The notes beneath the pieces are model-generated. The model was given only the letters and a program-made list of their open reading frames with translations, did not search any database and was not told the origin of the DNA. Shown here in pieces: positions 35,317-47,466 of a stretch of DNA of 64,000 nt. Position 1 is the stretch's first letter. Each line of letters opens with the position of its first letter. Made by a program: the position numbers and the translations under genes. This stretch comes from Diphasiastrum complanatum (lineage: Eukaryota; Streptophyta; Lycopodiopsida; Lycopodiales; Lycopodiaceae), in NCBI GenBank assembly GCA_029204225.1, contig CM055098.1, forward strand, positions 9,401,746 to 9,465,745, in the 5' to 3' direction.

Positions 35317-36089
35317 TTAGTGATTAAATGTAGGTACTAAATTTTATTTAATGTAGTCATAAGATCTAGGATCTAGTATAAACTATATCTAAAAGTCATT
35401 CATGCTAGGAGCATAAAATAGATCCACCCCCCCCCCCCCCCCACCCCCCACCCCCCACCTTCTCCTTCTTTTGCTCTGCCCCCACAATAACTATTGCTCT
35501 ATCCCAAAAACAAAACTTCTGCATCTCCTTCATAAAGAAAACGAAATGTATCCCAAGATATGTCTTTTGCCTTATGCTTGTCATCTGCAACCTCAATCTT
35601 CTTGGATCCAAATGGCTTATCCCTCCTCCTGTAAAGAGCGCTTGGGAAGACTCCTAAGATGAGGATAGGAAAACACAACATGAGACATGTAGGACCAAAA
35701 CCTCCCAACCAAACCTAGATCAATCCTGGATCTAGCCCCCGAGCCATGCCATGTGAATGCTAGAGTAGAAGAGAGCAACTGGTAATTTGAACCAATTTGT
35801 CGATGAGAGAATCGCTACCTGTCGAAAATAGGATAGATAATATCAGTGGAAACTTCCTACTTCCAGTGCATGACTACGCCTATCTAAAATTGAACAAAGC
35901 AATAGTGATGAATAATCACGTTCAATCTTTAGCAACTAACTTTGAAATCGCTAGATACTAAGTGTTTACGTAGCCAAACACATGAAGTATTGAATGCTCA
36001 GACAATTTCTATCAGTTACAAAAGCAATACAGAGATGCATGCATTCTGACATATACTGAACGCTATAAGAGATAGTATTGATTCACAAA
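35317..36089. other. Unassigned stretch with a poly-C tract
   Basis: It holds an impure C tract at 35425-35460. Otherwise no gene or element was recognised. The minus frame 35708-35499 has no known motif. Confidence 0.4.
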
Positions 36090-36950
36090 AACAAAATCAA
36101 ATGCTAATGAGCGCAAGACAATAGCGGATAGAAACTGCGCACTCTAAGCTGCTTCTGATTTCCATGTTGATCTCCTTGTGCTTGCAGTTGTGGCCTATTG
36201 CCACCTTGATTGGAATTGTCTCTCCTTCTAAATTTTCCACACCCCTTCCTATCGGTGAATTCGAAGATGCCACAAGTGCTCGATCACTTTTCTTTGATCC
36301 TTTTGCATGCCTCTTGCACATGACTTTCTCTTGAAGTAGGATTCCCGAGAATTTTTTGAATGAAGGTCATTTGTCTTTGACCATCAGATACCTGTAAGAA
36401 GGAGGCAAAGCATTCATCATAATGTTTATGATATCCATGCTAGAAGTCATCTCATTTACAACTCCCAATTAATCTCACAATTTCTTGAGCCTTATAAAAA
36501 AGTTGGTGACCGATTCTGACTCATCCATCCGAATGGTAAACAATTTTTGCTTTACGAAGAAAACTCTTGTAGTGATCAAGAATTCATAAATTTATTGTAA
36601 AATTGCCCAAGCTTCATATGGTGTGGTTGTAGATGAAATGTGGACTTGAGAATGATATGATCTTGGGCACTCATATTGATCATTTTTAATGTCTTCATAG
36701 CACGTCTATCCCATTATAATTGATGGTTTTAAAACTCCTCAAGCTCTTTCTTTGGCATATCTACCTCTTTGTCATATTGAGCAATGTCCATTACAAGATG
36801 CTTCTCCTGTTTTGTCACTATTCTCCAACATCTCCCATCATTAACAAATTGCACATTTTAAACTTCCAAAATTCCTCTCATCCAATTTTCTTGCTTCAAG
36901 TAAGAGTAATGTCATATCTCTATCTGCCATTGTGTAGAGCACAAAAAAAT
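36090..36950 (-). pseudogene. Decayed copia gag
   Basis: Read on the minus strand from about 36932 (MADRDMTLL...KLDERNFGSLKCAI), it carries the features of copia gag with many stops. These include the KLDxxNF start, HISSTTTPYEAWAILQ, TNFFIRLKKL, an NALPPSYRYL segment and FSGILLQEKVMCKRHAKG. These match the UBN2-type gag region in order. No zinc knuckle, protease or LTR is seen in the adjoining sequence. Confidence 0.65.
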
Positions 36951-38599
<1,649 letters not shown>

Positions 38600-39054
38600 G
38601 AATCGATGTGTGAAAGCATCTACAATGTCTATCTCACAAGATCATATATTTTGTGCAGATATATGTACAAGAATGGCATAGGGTAGTTGAGCCATCAGAA
38701 AATAGATTGTGGTTGTTGTCATTATCGAAACCGTTGCACAGCAGCATGAGTGGGTGAGTGGTATAATATCAACAATCGATTTTGGCTCCATCGATTTGTG
38801 GGCTAAAGCGTGACAATAGTTTGATTGTTTAATTCGACAGTTTGTCGAATCAAATGGTCGAACATTTGTCGATAGTTGATAGATGATGATAGTCTGACTT
38901 AGCTCGATAGTTTGGCTGCCTTCGATAATTTAATTCTTGATCTTCGACACTAGAGTATTTCTACAGACTGTGCGACAATGAGAGTAGAACTAAAGCAGTA
39001 TGAATAGAACTAGATTAACATGGGGTTTAGGATAGTAGAGGACTAAATCCAACA
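38600..39054 (-). mobile_element. Partial 3' LTR of a minus-strand copia element
   Basis: About 455 bp align to 44094-44575 in direct orientation, with shared words such as GTGTGAAAGCATCTACA, ATATATGTACAAGAAT, TCAAATGGTC and CTAGATTAACATGGG. On the minus strand it starts TGTTGGATTTAGTCC right after a polypurine tract (AAGGAGGGG, 39055-39063). The distal part of the LTR is missing. Confidence 0.75.
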
Positions 39055-39063
39055 CCCCTCCTT

Positions 39064-39752
39064 AATCTAGATCCATGAATGTCTTGATCTTTAGACTAAC
39101 TGATGCACAAAATTTGTTGTGTGCATCAATACTCAGTGCCCTAGTAATAATATCTACCATCATGTCCTACGTTAGATAGTGCATTAAGCTTACCATCTGC
39201 TCTGAGCTTTCTTGTTTCTGGGATTTTGGTTGCAGTCAAGGGCTGCATGACCCTTTTTGTGACAGTGGATGCACTCTATCTTTGGATTGAGCTGCATTCT
39301 CTTCTCCGGAATTGTGTAATGAGAGGAACATGTCCTTCATTCTTCTGATGAAGGAGTTGAGGTCCTTACCATCCCATCTCAGATTGGTTAGCTGATCTTC
39401 AGGAAGCATAATTTGGCTTTGTGATTTCATTTTTATATGGTCAGCAAAGTATCCCACATTTCCTTTGCTTTGGAGAGTGTGGCTAGATCAAGTGTTCAAG
39501 CTGTCTTCGATGGAGGAGGATAGGACGACTACTGCCTTGTCGTTCTTCTCTCTCAATTCATGTAGCTCTTTTCCAGTGATTGTGGGCATCTCTTCTGTGC
39601 CATCAACCCAAGGCGATAGACCTTCTCATTTTAGTATGAGAGAAGTCTTTACCTTCTATGCTAGGAAGTTTGATATTGAAGAATCAAGGATCGTGCAGAT
39701 CTTTGATTGAATGATGCTAATGGATGCCATGGGCTCTGATAATCAAAGTTGT
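39064..39752 (-). pseudogene. Internal region of a minus-strand copia element (gag plus pol 3' end)
   Basis: Gag starts near 39726 on the minus strand as MASISIIQSKI and passes through several frames (PTITGKELHELREKNDKAVV, then FADHIKMKSQSQIML and LNSFIRRMKDMFLSLH from 39450 down). It is fused near 39200 to the tail of pol leading into the polypurine tract. The roughly 3.5 kb of protease-integrase-RT expected between them is deleted. Internal length is only about 0.7 kb. Confidence 0.65.
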
Positions 39753-39765
39753 GGCTCTGATACCA
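39753..39765 (-). other. Primer-binding site, minus strand
   Basis: GGCTCTGATACCA is the reverse complement of TGGTATCAGAGCC. It is one base inside the LTR end at 39767 and sets the element's orientation as minus. Confidence 0.85.
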
Positions 39766-39766
39766 C

Positions 39767-40030
39767 TGATGGAATGTAACCAAATGATCGCAAAGCAGAA
39801 TGAAGCAAAACCAAGTGAAACGGCTCGGTCCAATTCGCGATGAAGACCGGATAGAGCCGACTTGGCAGGAGTAGGTACTACTACTGACTGTAGTCTAATT
39901 ATTCTTCCAAGCCCCATATTGCTACTGCAGATCTGCTATAAAAATTAAACTTGTAAACAGCAGATAATGTTGAGAAATAACAACAACATAAATTTATCTA
40001 CTAATAGCATGCATTTCAATATTGCAGAGC
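39767..40030 (-). mobile_element. 5' LTR of the minus-strand copia element, inner part
   Basis: It begins TGATGG, which on the minus strand is an LTR end in CCATCA next to the primer site. It is interrupted at 40031 by a non-autonomous LTR element and resumes at 43483. Confidence 0.6.
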
Positions 40031-41158
40031 TGTTGTAAAGCTATCTTCATAAGCTTTACTTCCGGCGCCACTGGCGCCAGCATTGTCCCCGGCGCCAGCT
40101 ACGTCCCTGTTGCTCCCAGTGCCGGTGCCACTCCCGGCGCCACTATGACCAGAATCCAACCGGCGCCAAGTTCCTATGGCTGAAAATCTTTGATCGGTTC
40201 TAGCGAAGTCCAGAGAGCTCAGATCGATGTGCAATCACCTCACACGATCTAGGCATGATTAAAGGAAGCTTGGGGATCAATAAAATCTAGAGAGAGAAAA
40301 TGACTTTCTAGAAAGAGAAAATTCTAGAGAGAGAAAAATGTGCTTTGCCAGCCTGGGTAGAGTGCTTGGTATGAGGGGGGGTGCCGAATCCCACCAATAC
40401 TATAGGGGAGTGCAGGTTGCGACTCAGGGCGAGCTCCAACCAAGTCTCAGATTTATCAATAAAGTGGGATTTTTCTCAAACTGACTCTGATTACCTTCTG
40501 GATTTCAGTGTTCGGTAAAAGCGCCAGTTGTATGGCCACTTCAAAAAATTTTAAGTTGGCACGTAGCTGAGGGTCGTATCCCAGGACGCCAGCGGTATGT
40601 CGTCGGGACCATTTGGTCCGTGGCGCCAGCGGTATGCTATCGGGACCATTTGGTCCAGGAACTGGTTGTCTCCATATCTGTTGCGGCTTGTGGTTCTGAG
40701 TGTTCCTTGCATGAACGTGAATGGGGAACGGGCTCTAACCTGTCGGCTGAGTTGGATGGCTTGCTTGGGTGGAAGTTACATGTTTATGGCTGTCCAATCT
40801 GGCGTGGCGCTAGGTTGGCTTCCAACGCTCATGACAAAGCTTCCAATTGGTTAAGTCTGGTGTAAGTCAGACCGCTTGCTTGGAATGGATGATATTGGTT
40901 TGTAACGAAGCTTCGAGTTGGTTAAGTTTGATGTATGTCGGGCGGCTTGCTTGGAGGGAAGTCACCCACATCGGGACCCCCGATCTGGCATGGCGCCAGG
41001 TTGGATCTCAATGCTGGTTTTTGGAACTTCAAGTTGGTTAAGTCTGATCATTGTTGGCGAGTTGGCTGCTTGTATGTCAAGTGGGTTTGGATGGCAAGAA
41101 TTGAAGGCTGGGAAGCTAAGTCGTGGTTCCCGGCTCCCTTTGGGATGCCTGCGCTACA
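40031..41158 (+). mobile_element. 5' LTR of the non-autonomous nested element
   Basis: An 1128-bp LTR with TGTTG...CTACA termini, a close match to 42254-43482. It contains five GGCGCC palindromes between 40064 and 40167. Relative to the other LTR it lacks about 100 bp between two TCTCAG words. Short frames here, including the Gly/Ala-rich minus frame, are not genes. Confidence 0.9.
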
Positions 41159-41160
41159 TG

Positions 41161-41173
41161 TGGTATCAGAGCC
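41161..41173 (+). other. Primer-binding site of the nested element
   Basis: TGGTATCAGAGCC lies two bases after the 5' LTR end. Confidence 0.9.
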
Positions 41174-41342
41174 GACTAGCCGGTCAGCTATGCGGATCTC
41201 ATGGAAATGGCCACTGTTTGGGGTTCATCAAGACAATTGTTGTGCAAGGTGTTGTCCACAGTGTAAGCACGGGTGCGTCCACCATCGGGGTGGTCGGTAG
41301 AACGGGGGACTTGATGAGTCAAGGTGCTGCCCTTGACTCATC

Positions 41343-41993
41343 AAGATCAGGCTGGGACAAGGAGAGAAATCAAGGCGCAGAAGCAACAAGGCACGGAGTG
41401 GATCATAAAGTGGGCAATCAAACGATAAATCCTTTGGCTCAAGGAGAGAAATCAAGGTGCAGAAGCAACAAGATCAGGCTGGGACAAGGAGAGAAATCAA
41501 GGTGCAGAAGCAACAAGGCACGGATTGGACCATAAAGTGGGCAATCAAACGATAAATCCTTTGGCTCAAGGAGCCTTGATACCTGTGCGGAACTGATCAA
41601 ATCTGGAGCTCAGGGAGCTCAACACAAAGTGCATCAAGGACAAATCAGGAGCTCAAAGGAGTTCCAAAGTCGAAAGTCAGAAGCGACAGGGGCAAACATT
41701 TCAAAGAAAGGCCTCTGTCACCAGTTAAAGTATCAAGATCAGGCTGGGACAAGGAGAGAAATCAAGGTGCGGAAGCAACAAGGCACGGAGTGGACCATAA
41801 AGTGGGCAACCAAACGATAAATCCTTTGGCTCAAGGAGCCTTGATACCTGTGCGGAACTGATCAAATCTGGAGCTCAGGGAGCTCAACACAAAGTGCATC
41901 AAGGACAAATCAGGAGCTCAAAGGAGTTCCAAAGTCGAAAGTCAGAAGCGACAGGGGCGAACATTTCAAAGAAAGGCCTTTGTCACCAGTTAA
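41343..41993. repeat. About 265-bp tandem repeats in the nested element
   Basis: Two full copies (41470-41734 and 41735-41993) and a partial one (41343-41469), each beginning AAGATCAGGCTGGGACAAGG. The copies are nearly identical, so this array is probably younger than the element itself. Confidence 0.88.
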
Positions 41994-42239
41994 TAAGGTT
42001 CTTGGGTTTTACGAAAGCGATATCAAATCTACGCTTTTCCCAGACAAAGATATATTTTCAAGTTATGTAATTTTTCAGTACAAAGAGCTGAGCCTCCGAC
42101 TTGTGGTGTGCCAGCTTCAATGTTAATAAAAAGTGGCCAGTAAATTGATTACTGTGCCAAGTAGCTTAAATGTATAGTTATTTTAATTGGGAGACACCTT
42201 TACGTTAATCTGACCTCTGATGAGGACATCAGATTTTAT

Positions 42240-42253
42240 AAAGGTGGGGTGGA
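42240..42253 (+). other. Polypurine tract of the nested element
   Basis: AAAGGTGGGGTGGA directly precedes the 3' LTR, the plus-strand primer site for reverse transcription. Confidence 0.8.
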
Positions 42254-43482
42254 TGTTGTAAGCTATCTTCATAAGCTTTACTTCCGGCACCACTGGTGCC
42301 AGCATTGTCCCCGGCACCAGCAGTGCCCCTGCTGCTCCCGGCGACAACGGCGCCGGTACCACTCCCGGCGCCACTGTGACCAGAATCCAGCCGGCACCAA
42401 GTTCCTATGGCTGAAAATATTTGACCTGTTCTAGCGAAGTCCAGAGAGCTCAGATCGATGTGCAATCACCTCACACGATCTAGGCACGATTAAAAGAAGC
42501 CTGGGGATCAATAAAATCTAGAGAGAGAAAATGACTTTCTAGAAAGAGAAAATCCTAGAGAGAGAAAAATGTGCTTTACCAGCCTGGGTAGAGTGCTTGG
42601 TATGAGGGAGGGGGTGCCGAATCCCACCAATACTATAGGGGAGTGTGGGTTGCGACTCAGGGCGAGCTCCAACCAAGTCTCAGCCTCCCTTGCTGGAATG
42701 TTGTCATGGCTCTTGCATTGGCATGCTAGCGCCCCGGAGACTAGGGTCGGTCACACACTTGAAATGTAACCTTCTCAGATTTATCAATAAAGTGGGATTT
42801 TCCTCAAACTGACTATGATTACCTTCTGGGTTTCAGTGTTCGGTAAAAGCGCCAGTTGTAGGGCCGCTTCAAAATTTTTAAGTTGGCACATAGCTGAGGG
42901 TCGTATCCTGGGACGCCAGTAGTATGCCGCCGGGACCATTCGGTCCGCGGCGCCAGCGGTATGCTGTCGGGACCATTTGGTCCAGGAACTGGTTGGCTCC
43001 ATATCTGTCGCAGCTTGTGGTTCTGAGTGTTCCTTGCATGAACGTGAATGGGTTAAGCTTTTGGGGAACGGGCTCTAACTTGTTGGCTGAGTTGGATGGC
43101 TTGCTTGGGTGGAAGTTACCAGTCTGGCATGGTGCTAGGTTGGCTTCCAGCGCTCATGACGAAGCTTTCAGTTGGTTAAGTCTGGTGTAAGTCAGACCGC
43201 TTGCTTGGAATGGATGTTACTCGTTTGTAACGAAGCTTCGAGTTGGTTAAGTTTGATGTATGTCGGACGGCTGCTTGGAGGGAAGTCACCCACATCGGGA
43301 CCCCCGATCTGGCATGGCGCCAAGTTGGATCTCAATGTTGGTTTTCGGAACTTCAAGTTGGTTAAGTCTGATCGTTGTTGGTGAGTTGGCTGCTTGTATG
43401 TCAAGTGGGTTTGGATGGCAAGAGTTGAAGGCTGGGAAGCTAAGTCGTGGTTCCCAACTCCCTTTGGGATGCCTGCGCTACA
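42254..43482 (+). mobile_element. 3' LTR of the non-autonomous nested element
   Basis: A 1229-bp LTR with TGTTG...CTACA termini. Compared with the 5' LTR it retains a roughly 100-bp block near 42682-42778 and a short TTAAGCTTTT insertion near 43052, and it lacks about 20 bp near 43118. Most GGCGCC sites have become GGCACC or GGTGCC. Confidence 0.9.
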
Positions 43483-44575
43483 AGATCATACACATCACTA
43501 AATAGAGTATTGAGAAAACTGCTTCTATTATCAAAACTGAGTTTACAATACAATTCTTGAGCATTGTCTGTTTCCCAGATCAATGCGTTGGCGGGAGAGA
43601 GGTATTCTCTCTCACGAAAAACTTACTAGCTACTGCTAATTTGTAAAACTCACTCTTGAGCTATCTCAAGACTATCTGTATCTGTGTGACTGCCTTCATT
43701 CTGTATCTGTGATCTCCTTCTTATGTGATCAAACTAGGGAACTGATTAAGTTAAAAGATCTAGTGAAAAAAAATGCATTAGGCTTAGCCAAAACTGTTTC
43801 TAGTTCTCTATCGTTGTCCTTTGTGCATTAGCCACCTTCTGCCCGTTGCACAGTGCCTTCACACTGCAGATCTTTGCTCTTTGCCAAAGGACATTTTAGC
43901 GACTTTAAGGGCAGCTTCACTTTTTCAAGGGTAGCTTCGCTTTTAACCGAAAGACATTTGGCGACAGTGTCGCTTTTTCCTGAAGGGCAAAAAATGCAAA
44001 GGCTGGCAAGAAATCATTTCTAAGGGTAGTGTGTGGAAACAATTTTAGCCAAGAAATGCATACACTTTACTGATTCAACCAAGGTACAAACAATGATTGA
44101 TGTGTGAAAGCATCTACAGTGTCTGTCTTACAAGATCATCATCTCTATTTAATTTACATTTTGTGCATATATATGTACAAGAATAGCATAGAGTCGTTGA
44201 GCCGTTTGAAAATAGATCGTGGCTATTGTCATAGTTGAAACAGTTGCACAGTAGCATGAGTTGACAAGTGGTATGATATTCGCAGTCGAGTTTGGCTCAA
44301 TCGATTTGTGGGGTGGAGTGTGACAAGAGTTCGACTATTTGATATGACAGTTTGTCAAATCAAATGGTCAAACATTTGTCGATAGTCGATAGACAATGAT
44401 ACTCCAACTTAGTTTAATAGTTTGATTGCCTTCGATAGTTTGACTATTGCGCACATAGTTGTCTTCGACACTAGAGTATTTATGTAGACTATGCGACAAT
44501 GAGAGTAAAATTGTAGCAATATGAATGGAACTAGATTAACATGGGAATCAGGAGAGTAGAGGACGAAATCCAATA
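43483..44575 (-). mobile_element. 5' LTR of the minus-strand copia element, outer part
   Basis: It resumes the LTR interrupted at 40031. Its last 480 bp (44094-44575) match the partial 3' LTR at 38600-39054 and end GAAATCCAATA, where the intact copy has AAATCCAACA, so the LTR's first bases are slightly mutated. The total LTR would be about 1.36 kb. Confidence 0.7.
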
Positions 44576-44659
44576 GTATACACAATGATGAGCCAACATT
44601 ATGGATCAAGCATTAGCAGCAAAGACATTTGCAATCAAAAGGAAAAGCCAAGGTAGGCC

Positions 44660-45060
44660 TAATATAAATTCAAGAAAAAATGCGATTTTCAAGAGTGAAA
44701 GAAAGAAAATTGCTTCAATAGTGGAAAAGCGGGACATTATACATTAGAATGTGATCGAAACAATAAGTAGCCACAAAAAATCAAAGTTGAGTTAGATGTT
44801 TCTATTGTGAAAAATTAGGGCAAAATTGAGAGAAATAAATAAATTTAACAATTCCTAAACATTTCTAGACAGAAGCAAAAGTTATTGCAGTCTACATTCA
44901 AAATTGATGCATGACTAAAGCCCTTGGCAACAAGACTCCTCATGAGATTTGGACAGTGTGGAAACTCTCTCTTAGAAAATTTAGAGTCTTTGGATGCGTT
45001 GTGTATTTACAAGTCCCTATTGAATCAAGGAAGAAGCTAGCCATTCTCATCATAAGTGAG
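44660..45060 (+). pseudogene. Copia gag zinc knuckle fused to integrase tail
   Basis: Near 44707 the frame reads CFNSGKAGHYTLEC, a zinc knuckle whose second cysteine has become serine. From about 44925 it reads NKTPHEIW and then RKFRVFGCVVYLQVPIES, the C-terminal part of copia integrase. The intervening protease and catalytic core are deleted. Confidence 0.65.
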
Positions 45061-45552
45061 CCTCAAAGGTTGTTGTCTTTGTCTTGATGTCCTCCTTGGC
45101 TTTTGATTTGAGGTAGGCTCTTCAACATGAACATCCAAAGTATCATCAATGTCACATTAGGGGATAATAGAACTCAAAATGTGCCTTTGTACAGATGTTT
45201 TTTTTTACTTCGCACGCTTTCAACGCTTAAGTGGCCCAATCAATTGTGTCCATTTGTTGACGGACGGAAATTGTTTTTGCCCTTCCCAGCCAAATTTTGG
45301 TAATTTTCAAAAATCCCGTCAGGCAGAATAAACGATTGTGATTGATAGGGGACCCCAAGTATTGCCCGAATACTCTTTTGCTACCCGTATTTGTACACTC
45401 AAGATTTATTTGACGTCAATAGTCGTAACTACAGTTAACTAATCTCTATAGTTTAGGAACTTCTTGTCATTCTTAGGTATACTTCTCATTCTCTTCGTTA
45501 TTTTTGTTCTCTTCATTTTCATTTTGTGCTCAACTTCTTATTTTCTGGCATA
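45061..45552. other. Unassigned stretch
   Basis: No gene seen. The last 80 bases are a T/C-rich leader-like tract running up to an ATG at 45553. Confidence 0.35.
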
Positions 45553-46202
45553 ATGGCAACACGTAATCAAAGACCAATAGGAACCATGAAGCTATCAACA
45601 TTTGCAATAAAAAGAATGCAGAAGATCAATGGATACCTAGAATATATCAAAAATATTAGTGGATATTGATGCATCCATCTTCAAAAGACGTGTTTCGAAA
45701 AAGAAAAAGATCATATAACATATATAGAAGTTCTTGGAAAGGAAGGATGATGGATTTCAAAGTTTCAATTACTAGTCAAACTATCACAGATGTTTTAGTT
45801 CAGCATGTTTATCTTCACAATGAAATCAACATTCAAGATTTGAATCCTCATGATAGGAAGAAATGCAATTGTAAGTAGGTGATTAATATTTATGTACTCA
45901 GATTAATTTTCTATTTAAAAAATTAACCATTTTTTTGTTGGTTTTGCATATTTATATCCATCGAATATCGTTGAATGGCAATCAATTCAATATATTATAG
46001 GAATAATTGATGTCATACATTTTGATATCGGTTACTCCAATACAAGGGATGTTTTCCAAAATGTCTCTTGGAGTCAGGAATATTTTTTTTATGATTCCAC
46101 CTATTTTCTAGATAAAAATGGTTTAGCGGGAAGATTAGAGCCATACCCACTACCAAATTTCTCCAGTGAGGAATGGATTTCTCCATACTCAACAATTTCA
46201 TA
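45553..46202 (+). pseudogene. Unrecognised decayed gene A
   Basis: The ATG at 45553 opens MATRNQRPIGTMKLSTFAIK and runs 38 codons to TGA. A neighbouring frame (45666-45878) carries SSWKGRMMDFKVSITSQTIT and LVQHVYLHNEINIQDL. A further open frame, without an ATG of its own, spans about 45948-46202 with VEWQSIQYIIGIIDVIHF, VFQNVSWSQEYFFYDSTY and LEPYPLPNFSSEEW. The three could be one protein broken by frameshifts, or exons. I recognise no family. Asn, Tyr, Phe and Ile are frequent, as in the frames at 47.5 and 63 kb. Confidence 0.35.
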
Positions 46203-46341
46203 AAGTATTCGATCGAGATTGTATATGGATATCCAAAGTATATTAAAATGTAGCACTAGATCAAAGAATAAATTATAGATTAAGTTGGTATCTTCCTTTT
46301 ACTATCTTTGTTGATTTTTTTTCTAAAGACAAACTAAAACA

Positions 46342-46709
46342 ATGTTTATTTGTAAGGACTTGGGTGATGAGATGCTTGCCCAGTTGTTAGATGATCATTG
46401 GGATACAAAACAAAATGGACAAGTTGAGTGCAGGGTTTGAAAGTCATCAATGACATTTAGATATCACATAGAAAAGCAGATGCTCGCTTTACTACTGTAT
46501 TATAGAAGACGGATACAATGCACTAATGAGTGAAAGCCATTCGATAAAGATTTTTTTGCTACACAACAAAGAACAACTACAAATAATAGTGAGAAGAAAT
46601 GACAACACTTGTTGAGATCAAGGTCGAGGAGGATTGGAGTCTAAATCACATTCGAAGAGAACTTGACATGTGCAGTATGATCATTATCAATTTTGATTGG
46701 ACGGTATAA
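46342..46709 (+). pseudogene. Unrecognised decayed frames B
   Basis: The ATG at 46342 opens MFICKDLGDEMLAQLLDDHW and continues, through three TGA stops in frame, to about 46640. An overlapping 36-codon frame at 46599-46709 reads MTTLVEIKVEEDWSLNHIRR. The sparse stops in one frame suggest former coding. Family unknown. Confidence 0.3.
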
Positions 46710-47466
46710 AGGTATATTATAAAATACGCATATTTTGGTTCTGATTTGCGATGATGTTTCAAAATACAAAATCATACACTGATCATTTTTTTTTTGGTGC
46801 AGATAAGAGCAAGGCAAGAAGAGCACATGAAATGCAAAGATATAGGAAAAATAATCGAAATCAAAGATGCATGAATATATAAAATCTCAATATATCTGTA
46901 TAAATTTTTTTGTAGATGTGAAATACAAATTGGCTCATCCACATGAAGGGAGACCATTCATTTTTCTATATCATCTTTCTTTTGCTCTATGATTTCTAAA
47001 TTTAGTTCTCCAGATGGAAAAATCTTTGCTGGGAACTACTGTTTGGAATATCAACAACATAAGAATTTTCCACCAATATCATTAATGCTTCTTGTCAAAA
47101 ATACCAGATCCCTTGTGGCGTGACTGGCATGCAGGAAAACTGAGAAAACAAATTTAATAAGAAATTGTATTAGAAACATACATCAGGAATATACGAAGGA
47201 CTAATTTCAGAGACATATCTCATGAATGACAATAATCAAATTATAAAAAATTTATAAATAAATATATTACCTTCCGTAAAGCTAGAAGAGAGTCTTGTTG
47301 AGCTAGCTACATAAATAATGATCTTGCGTTGAAGACTGTATACCATCCGCAACTAACACAATTTGTTTGTTCGGAGGACTGCTCAAACAAACGAAACAGA
47401 GAAAAATGTGTTAATGCACTAGAATATGATGAGATATCGTTTCAGTGCACGAGGAGAAAAAAACAC
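46710..47466. other. Unassigned AT-rich stretch
   Basis: No convincing frame. Short frames on both strands only. Confidence 0.3.

Larger units (their letters stand above)
40031..43482 (+). mobile_element. Non-autonomous LTR retrotransposon (LARD-like), complete
   Basis: A 3452-bp element with two long LTRs, a primer-binding site at 41161, a polypurine tract at 42240-42253 and an internal region of about 1.1 kb. The internal region has no gag, protease, RT or integrase. Its flanks are AGAGC (40026-40030) and AGATC (43483-43487), a likely 5-bp target duplication with one later mutation. It sits inside the 5' LTR of a minus-strand copia element and so is younger. It must have been mobilised by enzymes supplied in trans. 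Confidence 0.88.

Noticed and set aside
40597-41535. Several overlapping plus-strand frames up to 205 codons
   Set aside because: They run across the LTR, primer site and tandem repeats of a non-coding element, with no domain and no codon-frame consistency between the two LTRs.
40016-42465. Two similar minus-strand Gly/Ala/Ser-rich frames (72 and 78 codons) that look like a conserved gene pair
   Set aside because: They are the reverse strand of the two LTRs of one retrotransposon. The similarity is LTR identity and the composition comes from the GGCGCC cluster.
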